From the NCBI GenBank assembly GCA_030770545.1, contig CM061107.1, forward strand, positions 1,700,001 to 1,764,000: a stretch of 64,000 nucleotides of DNA, given 5' to 3'. Positions 11,201 to 23,200 of the stretch are shown one piece after another. Source of the DNA: Macropodus opercularis. Lineage: Eukaryota > Chordata > Actinopteri > Anabantiformes > Osphronemidae. Position 1 is the first letter of the stretch, and each line of letters opens with the position of its first letter. The translations under genes and the position numbers were made by a program. The notes below the pieces were generated by a model that saw only the letters and a list, made by a program, of their open reading frames with translations, was not told where the DNA came from and did not search any database.

Positions 11201-14200
11201 CTTGATAGAGGGGAGATTTTATTCAATTAAACTTGAATGCGGCAGCTAGAGCGTAAAATGGAGCAGGCATGTGAAGTGCCTCGGTAGCTCAGTCACCTCA
11301 AGGGTAGCTCAGCAGGACACGGCTTTAAAAATATATCCTCTCTTCTTCCCGTTCTGCTCTCAGACACAGACCTCGCTCGACACCGTCCTTCAGAGGAACC
11401 TACAGGCTCGTTGATGATCCGCCGTGCGACCCGCACAGACGATGAGCGAGGAGAGTCCACGGGCCACATCTGACCTGGAGCGGCCACCTTTCCACGGCTG
11501 CCTTTCACCTCTTTGACTGCCATCAAACTAAACCCCTCATTTTGTGTTATTGACAAGAAGCTCACCAGGAGAATAGTGTGGGAGTCTGCATGTGTGGGCT
11601 GACATCCATGAGCTTGAGCTGTGGCCAGATGTTCAGCGATGACCAGACCTTCTCACAACATCCATCCACAAACAGCAGAGTTATTATTAAGGCCACTGAA
11701 CGCTTCAAATGTCACATCGCTCCCATGACATCACGCATCCTGGCTGGGCGGTTCCCACATTTAACAGCCGCTGGACGTTTATATCAAGTAATGAACAGAC
11801 AGTGTGAATGTACAGGCATTGTGAGCGTCTGTTCCAGACCGTAACTAATAAAGCTCTGAATACTAGCTGGGAAACTGATAATGAGCCCAGCTTCCGTCCT
11901 TTCCTCGGCTTTAGAAGCGAATTCACTTCTAAACTCTCTTGGGGCTGCGCTAAAAGGCATTTGAGTGGGCCGAAGGGCAGCGAGGCCGTCACTGTCAACG
12001 ATTTCAATGCAGATTTCAGTCCCGACTCTGCCAATCAGACGGCCGAGCACGGCTCCTTGTTCCTCGCGTCAAAAGGCTTTGTCTCCAGAGCGCATGGTTG
12101 ATTAGGTGGGGGGAGACCGAGTGTTTGGCACACTGGGCTCTTTGTCCTGCTCCAGAAGTAGAGTCCTTAACAGTCTGTAGCTGTGTGCAGTGAACTCACG
12201 CACGCTGACGTCCCACCCCAGCGAGCTCACACATACCACGGGCAATTATTTGTTTCAGCGAGTTTACAAATCCCACAGGAACACGTTGACGCAGATATAA
12301 ACAGTGTTGCCCTGTGTTCTTTTTATAAACTCACTTTATTACAACTCCAACACCCTCCCTGCCATATTAGAGCTTCTGTGTGTGTGCATCCCATCGAATG
12401 TGGTTATACTGATGAGATGGAGTCAGTCCTAATGCCGAGCGGTTGGATTTCCAGTGGGTCATGAATGCAACGTGAGCACTAGTCCCACCTGACTCAACTC
12501 ATGGAGCGTTAACCAGAACCAGGCGGCTGCGAGCTGCCCTCCATCGACCCCTGAGCTCGGTCGCCTCGACCTGAAGTGACTGTGATTATGTGTATCCTTG
12601 CTATCACGTGTCCAACCACCAATGAACACCACAGAAGAAGAAACATGGCCGTCAGCGGGCGAAAGGACAGGTAAGAGTTGACGTCACAAGGCTGCATGTT
12701 GGTTTTCACGTCAGGCACAGAAGGCTGTTAGCAAGATGACGCTAGTTAGCTAGCACGGCATGCGTAGCTGGTTAGCTTAGCGGGTTAGCTACGGGCTGCT
12801 GGTTAGTGAAACAGTCTGTCAGGCTGTTAGACACTAGAGTCGTCTCCACACAACTCAGTGGATCGATAAACTACGAGTCTCACGTCAGGTCACAGAAGCA
12901 ACGTACACAAATATCAAATCAGTCTGTTCAGCATTTAAAATGCCAACTCGTGAGCTGAACTTCAGACTTCAGCAGCAGAAAGGCCTCGTCATGAGATGTG
13001 TGGCCGTCCCCGTCAGGTTTCGAACGTGGGAAGTGAGGCTGGTAAAAATAGAAATGATTATGCACACTGAGCTGAAGTGAGCGGGCCAACTCCCTGCTTC
13101 TGCCGAGGCCACAGCGGCTGGGAGGAGGTGGAGGAGAGTGTTTCTGTGTGGAGAGGCTGGTGATTTTGTGTGTAGCCGTAAAGCCAAGCATCACATTTAA
13201 AGGCAGGCTAAACCGCGGCCTCTGGGCTTCCCCCCTCTCGTCCATGTCTGTGTGTAAGCGGCATTTCGTTGTGAAGTGTCGTATGTGCCTGTGTGTACAT
13301 GTGAGATCGAAGCCGCGTGATGCTAATGTTCAGGGTTGTCTTACCAGGCTGTCCACGCCGCCCAGCGTGTGGTTGGCGTTGTAGAGCGAGTAGGACAACT
13401 GGTACACGCCGTCATTGGTCTCGCTGTTGCCATAGAAACCCACACCCACTGCGATGCTGCGGAGAGAAGAGCCAGGAAGGGACAGGTAAGCCTTTCACAC
13501 GCCAAGCACAATACCACGCCTGTCCCGTAAATGCTGCTGGTCAGCTTCAAAGGCATTTGTAGAACCGGTGCTGAATTCATAATTTAATACATATGGTCCT
13601 GAAAATGATTAGTTTTTGTTTCGGTGCTAAACGCATATGACAGGATGCCAGATAAATGTGCCAACTGCAGAAAACAGCACCTTTTTTCACTCTGAATGAA
13701 TATTTCATGCCCTTTTAACATAAAGCCGTATCATCAGTTTTTCATCAGTGATGACTTTTAGGAAGGCGGAGATAATGAAGTATCTTGAGACAACTACTCA
13801 AAAGAGACGCTAGTGTTACAGGCCGTACTTTCTCCGCTGAAGCATCGTCTTTGTGGTCGTTAATAGATTCAGGTGTTCAAGTGTACGTTTGATAGACAGT
13901 TGGCACGTACGCAAATTTCACAACAGGACGGTCCAGCACAGCATCTAGAACAAATGTATCGTATCCACAGAGCACTGAGACTGCAAAACCGTTAATTTAT
14001 GTAAACAGCACTGTTTGAACCAGACATTATACAACAGGGTTTTGGGAATGTGTGAGCATGATTTGAAACCATTTTGCATATTCAGTCATCCAAGCATTTC
14101 ATTTGTTCAGCTGGAATAACGCAAACACAATAACCTAAACAAGCATAGAGCCTTAAGTAGTCTCTCTCTGGGCTCCGGGGTTTGGCTGCGTGGCCGAAGG

Positions 14201-17200
14201 ACGGGGTTTGACGGAAGCATCACAGTCGCGCGTCGCAGCATCACGTCTCAGAAACGAGTCACAGGCCACCGTGCGAGCCATCCGTAGTCTCTGCTTGTCT
14301 CTCACGTCATGGCCTCACAAGGTCATGCAGCCATCACAGCTCATTAGGAAAATGTTTTTATTCATATCCCATAGATTTTATTCTTTTCACGTTGCTTTGA
14401 GCATCTGCAGAAGTTCCTGCAGTTTGGTTCGGGAGAAGTTTGGGAATAAACCACCGCTGTCTCGCTGCAGCATGTGCTCCAGGTGAAGGACGGGGTAGGT
14501 CAGGTCAGTTCCAAAGGGAAGCTGTGCAGCCGCCAGCGCCACACTTTTATTAACCTAAGCACTGAGCGGAGAGAGAGACTAAATCCTGCAACATTTACCT
14601 GGAACGGCTGCAGTTTGGTCGATGCTGGGGGGAGGTGGAGCACAATGAAACGGGCTGTTTCCCTGATTAGTCCAACAAGGAGAGCGTCTCACTACCTGAA
14701 GCCCTGCGGGTGAACCTCCCATTTGGCAGGTTTTTACGCAACTCACAGACACAAATAGAGACGCGTTAAAGACAGAGCAGGCACAAACACAACCATCTGC
14801 CTGGAGAGTGGCAGGAAGCGACGGAGAAGCAAGCGAGCGCTTAGCTGAACGCAGACGGGGAGAAAGGCAGCTCTCAAACATGATGTGACTCAGAGAAAGG
14901 ATGCAGACGACGGCGCATTGGATCAATCCACTGACAATGATGCACGCTGGAAATTAACGTGTGTTCTTTTATCTGTTCAGAAGCAGATAAATGCATTAAC
15001 AGGAACTGTGACAAACACGGACTAATTACTGAGAAGAAAGTTGTCCAAAAAAGAGACTTTCGTTCCTCCTTTAGTGCTGCTGCTTGAAATGTCTACTGCC
15101 TAATTCAAAGGGAAAGAATATCTTAGGTTTGAGCAGGGGTGCACTGAGCAGAAATCCAGGCTGTCATGTTAATAAATGGAAAAAGTGGATAAGACAGTGA
15201 AGGGGTTGAAGAGAAGAGGCCTTTGGCTACTGTGAGCAGACTCTGGCATGTTGGATTATTGGGGTTTGTGCCCCAGAATGGCACCGGAGAACTATCCACA
15301 GATCCTCCAGAGTCAGGGTCAAGACCCCTAAAAGCACAGGAATTTGTAGCTCTGTGATGTGTTCTCAACGCTGTTGCTGCAGCGATCGAGGCTTTGTTGA
15401 GACTTCCTGATTAAATCATGCTGACATGACTAATATGCAGTAATATAAACACACAGAGCTGCTTTGTGATGCAGGCATTGCTGTGCAGGGAGCCAGAAAC
15501 CTTAGATAACCACGCTACCCTCTGATTCCCTGAGGGGCAGCAAATACAAAGCAATAAATTGCCGGTTACTAAACATAGACGACCCTGAAAAGGTGAGCGA
15601 GGGCTTTGAAACGCGGCTGCTGGTCCGTTTTATCGCTGATGCTCATCTACTAAAGCATTTCTCCATCCTGTGGAGGATGCATGATGCACAGGGGCAGCTC
15701 TGACGTCTGCTTTCTGACCGGCTACAGATAAAAGGTAGACGCAATAAATATCACGAGCATCTGCAGCAACGAAGGGGGAAGCTGACTGCTCGACCACGAC
15801 CGTTAACCCTGGTGTGATTCGTCTCGCGTCGTTCCAGTATCACGCAGCGTGTTTTCAGTTTGTTTGTTTGTTTGTTTGTTTGTATGCAGACGTGCTCGCC
15901 TCAAACTGCCCCTGTGGGATGAACGTAACATTTCAAATTCAAATGGAATCAATGTGAACAACAAACGTTAGAAGATGAACACAAGGGGTTAGTCAGAATG
16001 TGTGATGTGTGATTAGACTAAACGTTTAGTTAGAGCTTAGGTACATTATGGCTGGTTATAGGTTATAGCTACATGTTATTTCAGTTTATGGAGCCAGTCC
16101 CACTGGATTTTACATGAGAAATATTAACAGACAACTTAGTAGCTTGGTCACAGTCCAGACGTCCTCGTCCAGGACAGTTTAATCACGACACCAGCCGACC
16201 TGCTCCACAGCTGACTGACATATGCTCTGGCTTCACTGGTGTTAATTAGGATGGACGTCAGCGCATCGGCTCCGGCCGCTGTCAAACATCATTACAGTGA
16301 AGGACGGAGGGACAGAAGCATAATAAAGTGAACGAAGGAACAAGACCCCGTGTGGAAGGAGAATAACCTAAATGAAAGGAGGAAGGAGATCAAGAGTGAG
16401 GCATGATGGGGGGGCGGGTGTTATCCGTTCTATTCCAATACAAAATCCACTGAGCAATCACATCCTGGCCTTTGTAGGAGACGGATAATCAAAGGACAGA
16501 AGAGCACAGTAAGCTCTTTAGATCCAGAACAAAACAGGCCAATATAATGAGATTATACACTTAATAAATATGCGATTCACACGGCTTCTGTTTGTACAGT
16601 CTGAATCCTACACAGGCAGATGGAGGTGACGCCGATCAGCGGCAGCATTTCATCCTGCTGGTGGTTTGAATGTGGGGAGGAAGGGTCAGCATGGCCATGG
16701 CCCTGATCGTGTCGTGTCTGCTCAGACACAGCCATTATTAAATGGCTGTAAAGTCCATCAATCGATCCCCGGGAGCATAAAACCACTCACCAATGCCAAT
16801 TACGCCCGTTCTCTCCCAGCTCTGTTCTTCTCATTTCTTCACAACGTAAATCTTTTATAGCTGCCGCTTTTAAGTCATTTTACATCTTAAGGAACTTCAC
16901 ATGAATAATTAAACACAACGTAATGAAGACCGGTTGTTTTGCTGGGAACAGGAACCGCAGCCTTCGACTGAATAAACGTGTCTGCGCAGCGCGGCGTGGT
17001 GTCACTAGAGCTTCGGTGGCGTTTCACTGGGTAGTGACTCTACGGAGCTCTGAGAGACAAAATGCATTTAGGAAACCTGTTCTGCGCCCGTTTATGAGTT
17101 AGTTCCATAAAACACGAGCAGAGCTCAGCCTCAAGGAAGTTCACTCGCTGCCATTTAACATGGAATCCTCTCTGTAGGACGATTCATGATGATGCTCCAG

Positions 17201-20200
17201 GCGTAATCTAATATCTACTGTCACATGGCTGAGAGACAGATCCAGTCTGGAGGAATGCGGCTGGCACAGCTCAGCGACTGTCCTAACGGGCTGTACGTGG
17301 TGATTTAAGTGCTGACTAGAGAATGTTTGCTCCCGTGTCGTAATGGATTGATGCGAGCTTGACGCCGTAGCAGAACGCTGCCTCTCAGCTGAAGGCCGTG
17401 CAAAACGGATATCGCTCATCTTCATCGCATCTAAACAGAAAGTGGCGTCACATTAGTACGTTAGCAGCTCTTCATAAGCTTGATGAGATGCAGCAGGCTG
17501 CAGCCAAAACAAATCCCAGCTACACTGCTCCTTCACAGTTAAATGTGAGAGGAAACACTGGGAGCAGATATCATCTAGACGATAAGACAAATAGTAAAGA
17601 GTTCATTTCACTGCCTTTTTGTTCAAATTCAGCTTCAGTCTGCAGACGACGGGAATCCATCAGGTTTTTCCCTCGTTTGCTAATGAGAGTAAAGAAAATG
17701 TTCATTTTACTCAGCGTTCACCTGTGACCTGCTTTCCATTACTGCATTAGCGATGCAGCTATGTAAACAGGAGGTTTTATAAATAGGCTACGCTTGATAA
17801 ACTTTATGGTGCGGTAGGAAAACATTACGCTGGGGAAACGTTGTTTACAAGCATCAGGCGTAGTTGTGTGAATCGTTTTAAAGCCTGTGTAGCAACGTCA
17901 CGCTGTATTTAATTCCATCTGAATCATTCTCGCTGCATTTTACTATTACAACTCTCAATTTATTTAGATGGCGGTGAGCTAATAACTAATCGATGTCACG
18001 CTCCGTGGCCACATTGGGCACACGTCCAACACAGCAGGTCTGCTGGTGTGTCGTTTCTACGGTTTGTCTCTTCCACAGTGACTGTTCCCTGCTGTTCAGA
18101 CAGAGCTTGGAGGTACGATTAACCACAAACCGATGGCGTCACTAACTGCTGCAAACCAGAGGCAGCTTTTAGAAATGGGCCTCCCACTGTCCAGGGACTG
18201 TTCTCTGCAGAAGGCGGCACCGCCAGCAGTGTGTGTGCATTCTAATCAGCTGTTAGTCATAGCGGCTCGCCTGCGTGTTGGTTCTCTCACCACGTGATGA
18301 GGCCGGCAGCCACCGCGGACCAGGTGACGCAGCAGGAGTTGGGCTTCTTGCTCTCCTCCTCCTCATCCTTGTGGCAGCAGCACAAGCAGCTCAGGTAGAC
18401 GGCCAAGCACAGCAGGTTGAGTCCGAGCCCCGCGGCGGCCACGCAGCCCAGGAAGATCAGAGACTGGAGAGAGAGAGGGAAGGGACAGAGGTGATGCTGA
18501 GTCACAAGCAGGAAACATCCCATCTCATGCCTCAGTAAACGACCTGGAACATGTCTGTTGATCATAATAATTGTAGTGCAGTCACTGGCGTTTTGTGGAC
18601 TCTTTTTCTGACTCAGGCTTAATCGGTCTGAACTGTGTGGGACTTGAATCCAGCCTTGCATATTCCATTAAGTACAGTGTGTTGATGGAGTAATGTAACA
18701 TGCTTTTGAAGGACGCGATTAGTTAAGGGCTACAGTGACAGCGAGAAGCTCTGGAGCGTGAATTACATTTTCTTCTCTCCAGAATGAGACATAGCGGTTT
18801 CTGGGGCCAGCTGCATCCACCTGAGCCTGTGACTCTCCCTGTCTCCAGCTGTAGAGCAGGCACCTCCTCATGCATCTCCTCTACTCCTCTCCCCATCCCA
18901 CCTTCTGCGAGAGACGGCACGCTGAGACAAAAATAGCACCAAAGCAGCCCTAACAGCCTCAGATGAATTCTGCATCCATCCCTGAGCAGATGGATTTATT
19001 CAAGCCCTGTCCTTCTGTCCCCTCCACCCCCACGTCCCTCCCTTGCGCTTCCTTTTTAGTTTCCCTGAAATCTTGTTGGTGCTGAGCCATCTGTTCTCAT
19101 GCTGCGATGTAACGCGTCCCACAAGTCAAGTAGTGGGATTAAAATTCATAAATGGAAGAATCTGTAGGATTATGGCTGTGAAACGCTAGCTATACCTCAA
19201 ATTGAGAAATCCTCAACAGCTGTCGACACCTTACGGTGACTACTAACAAAATATACGGTTTTAACGATTCTCCCTACAACAATATTTCTTATTCTCACTC
19301 CTTCTCCTTGTCCATTTTTTGGTCAGTGCCTTATCTTCTTCCATTTCGCTGCTACATGCCTTTCATTTACAAAGTCACACATCAGATGGGAAAAAATAAA
19401 ATGCCAAGGTGCAACAGCTGAGGCAACCGGAGCCTGACCCCAGGAGTCATTAACCTCTGAACCTTCTCATATTCTCCCGAGCGCCATAAGATAGGAGTGA
19501 AAATGAGTGGAAATAAGAGATGGCAGAGCCCAGACAGACAGATCGCTGCGTGCAGGACACCCGTCCGATGTGAAGGGCAGGGGTTTAAAGAGCCATAAAC
19601 TGGGCGTAATGGAGTCGAACGCACCAAATGAGATGGAGACGTGGGGGAGCAGGTGGAGAATAGGAATGTTTTGTGGGGTGGGGTTGGCCTCAAGGATGAG
19701 GGCAAACCCCCACTGAGAGCCCAAGCGCCGGGCCACCCAGCCTCTACCGTCGTCATGGCAACGTGCAGGTTAGTTGGATGCCCTCAGGAATGAAAGGCTA
19801 TTTGAATTAAGCTGCATGTGACAGTCGGGTCTAAACTGCCTCTGTTTTGTGATTCCTCTGCAACCAGGCGATGCAAAGAAAGGAGGGAATGTAGCTGCAG
19901 GGAGAGAGTCCCGGGACCCAACTGGGGCTTCAGTGGGGCGTCTGAACCTCTAAAAACACGGTGTATGATGTAAAAAATGCATGGAGCCCAGGAAGAACTT
20001 TACAAATGTGCACTTTTCTAGAGAAACTTTTATTCCAAGGCTGCGTTCGAAGCCGTTATGACCACAACAACACTCTCCACTTTCAGTCTTTTGCTGCTCT
20101 TTCTTCTCAGTAGTGTAAAAATAATGGCTTCTGAATTATGTAGCATCCATTCAGTGAGATGACGAACGCACACACACACACACACCACAACCTCATCCCG

Positions 20201-23200
20201 GAACCTTCACTTCCCACGCGCTCCAACCTTCCATTAAGTTTAAAAACACCATTTATCTTTCACCGACCGCCGTGTACACACTTCATTCTCTGCTAAAACC
20301 ACACTGGCAGCTCCGACCACTTAACTGCTGCTTAAATTAGGTCTGAGTAGTTTCCTATAAAAGCAAACTCGACGTGTTAACACCGTTCTCCTTCCTTACT
20401 CGTCTTCTCTGTCTTGTTTCCTCTCTATTGTCTCCATACTGGAGAGCAGGGGGTGGGGGGAGGTGAGGCTGGGGGCAGGAGGAAGATCGAGCCGAGTGCA
20501 AAGGCCTTCCCCAAGACCGCGGTGGTGCACAAAGGGAGACAAAAGAGTGGGTGACAGAATGATGGAGTAAATATTGTCAGGGTGGTGGCGGCTGCGTGAC
20601 TGCGCTGTGTCTGCACGTGGCTCCTTCCTCGCGCATATGGTTCAAACCGACGCCATAACTCGCTGCACGGCCCAGTTTCCTATTGTAAGTGACTTTGCCC
20701 TGAGGCTGGAGCGGAGAGTTGTATAACGCTACGATTCACCCGCAAATAGTGAGCCAACCTAAGAGTGTCGCTAAGGAGCCTGCAAACCAGCAGTAAGCTC
20801 CACCGAGGACTAACTAACAGTGATGTGAAGTAACACAACAGGGACAATGTTATAGACAATATGGCAATTAGGAGAAATACAATGAAGCCTTTTGCTAATC
20901 ACTTAAAAGCTGTATATTATTATATCGCACTGAACACCGTCGTACAGTGACTGTTCCCTGCGACCACAGAGTTTAGTCTGTTGTGCAGAAATGACACGGG
21001 ATGTACCTCAGTGTGCATCATAAACTAGAACAGGCTTAAAAAGGAACTGGATGACCTCCATTCGAAAAGCGGGGAGGATATAGAATACACAGGAAAGGCC
21101 TGTACACAAAGGAAGGCACACTCTCAACGTGCAGCTATAGGACAAAGGGAGAAGCATAATGAGGCAGTGATGACCCAGAGGGCACCGCGTGAGTCATTTA
21201 CACCCCCACGTCCCATCAGAGGTATGATGAAAGCCAGAGCGAACAGAGGCACAGATGGGACAGTGAGACACAGCGAGGGGCTGTAATGGGCTGCAACTGA
21301 GCCTCCTTGAAAATATAATGAACCCAGACACTTAAGGGTAACATTTGAGATAACTAGCCACAACAGAACCGCTCGCATTGGGTCTCAACGTCGGCAGAAG
21401 ACGATGTGAAAAAGCAACAAACAGTAAAGTCTAAACGTACTCAAGGCGGCAAAAATCAATACGGAGCAGAATGTGTGCAGGCAAAGGGCATCTTTGTGTG
21501 AGCGCGGCTTTGTTAATGCAAGAAGGGAAGTGGGAGGCAAAAGTCTAGATTTAAAGTTTCACAAACATTGATTTCTTTCAGAAAATCTTTCCAAATGACG
21601 AGAAATGTGATTTTTATTGTGGTAGAAACGAGACACTTTATACACCTCAGAGACAAGAAGCACCTCCATCTGCTGCAGCGCATCTTCTCAGCAGGACAAT
21701 AAGATGTCACAAGTTCAGGCTGGCGCTAAAAGCTTGCTAAGCGACCGGAAGTGTCTTCTGCTAGTGTGGCTGCTAGAAGGTCAACTCCCAACAGTCAGAG
21801 CCTAGTGAGCAGCAGGAGATCACAGCAAATGGTCTTTGGGCTTTTAGTTGTGTTGTTGTTTTAGTTGTTCCTGTTAAGGCAGCTGTTGAGAGGCAAGGCC
21901 TGAAGGCAATGAAGCGCTGAGGCTGAGAGACCCTGCCTTCGTCAAGCATGTTGAGAAGCAGAGGCCAAAATTCAACGTGGCATCTTCCTCCGCGCTGCTG
22001 CCTGTTACTCTGACGCTTGGTGAAAGCCTCGGGGACGGGAGTCTTTCCGGTAGAGTGCACTCGGTTTGGGCTAGCCCGTGTTCACAGCTGGGGTGCCATT
22101 ACGCCCCCGCAAAGTGATCCATGGGATATGGATGAGAGGAGGAGTAAATAGCTTTGTGGCTAAAGGATCCTAAATCTTGTGCTGCACAGCTGTGAGGCTC
22201 AACCTCAGTCTTTTTTCTCTTGGGTCATTCTTCGTGGGACGTTCTCAGACTGCAGCGCTTGGAAGCTCACATCCTTCCCTCGGGCAAGTCGGGTGTCATG
22301 AATCAGACGGCGGACGCTCATCACAAAGGAAACTCAACCCGTAGCTTGGATGGACGAGCATGTTATTTCTGCTGCAGGGGCACGAATCCACTTCTCCAGC
22401 TCGGTGCAGCTCTGCCCCACAGTAAACAGGGGACAGTCCCCCAGTGCGGGACGGATGGACAGATTCCCTCATTACCACAGCATCCAGCCAGTCAGGTGGT
22501 GCTAATCACTGGCTCCAAGCACTGCACAGACAGATTGGGGTTAACGGCGTCCTGGAGCTGGAGGGGAAAGGTCTCTGAATGCATGCATAACATAAACAAG
22601 CAACAACACGAGGAACCCTGCAGAGGCGGTGTTTACGCAGTTCACACACCAGGACAAAGAGCGAAGCAATCAAGACCATCAGCGTTAGAATGGATTTTCT
22701 CGAAGAGGAGGCAATGGGAGCTGCTGAATTTCCAATGCAATCAGTGCGGCTGAAGCGATAATGGATTTTTAGTGGCTGGCATGAATAATTCTCCATCTTC
22801 TATCACACAAACTGAAACCAGTTAACACAGAAAGCCAGTGTTTAACAACCCAGATGCCTCAAATAGATTCACAAACAAACTGGACTGACGCAGAAATTAA
22901 ATGTAATCAAACACTGGAGACCGTAAAATTAAGACCGTTAACAAATGAGAAAATAAGAGCTGCACTTCATTAAGCAGCAGGAGCCACCGATTAAAGCCAG
23001 AGCATCACTTTGGGGACGTTATGGTTCTCTAAAGTGGCAAAATACATATTTTATCATTCATCACTTCCCTTTAATTCTGTCAGTTATGTGAGCGACTGAC
23101 TGCCCATCGGGGGAACTCGAACAAGATGAGTCCGTAGCAAGATTAAGAGGATTATAAGTGTGTTGGCTCCTGTGTTTGATCTGTGTTTATTTACCCAGTG

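Noticed and set aside
22220..22753. A 177-codon plus-strand open frame in ttyh2 intron 1
   Set aside because: About one frame of this length is expected by chance in 64 kb on six frames. It shows no domain, signal peptide or splice context.
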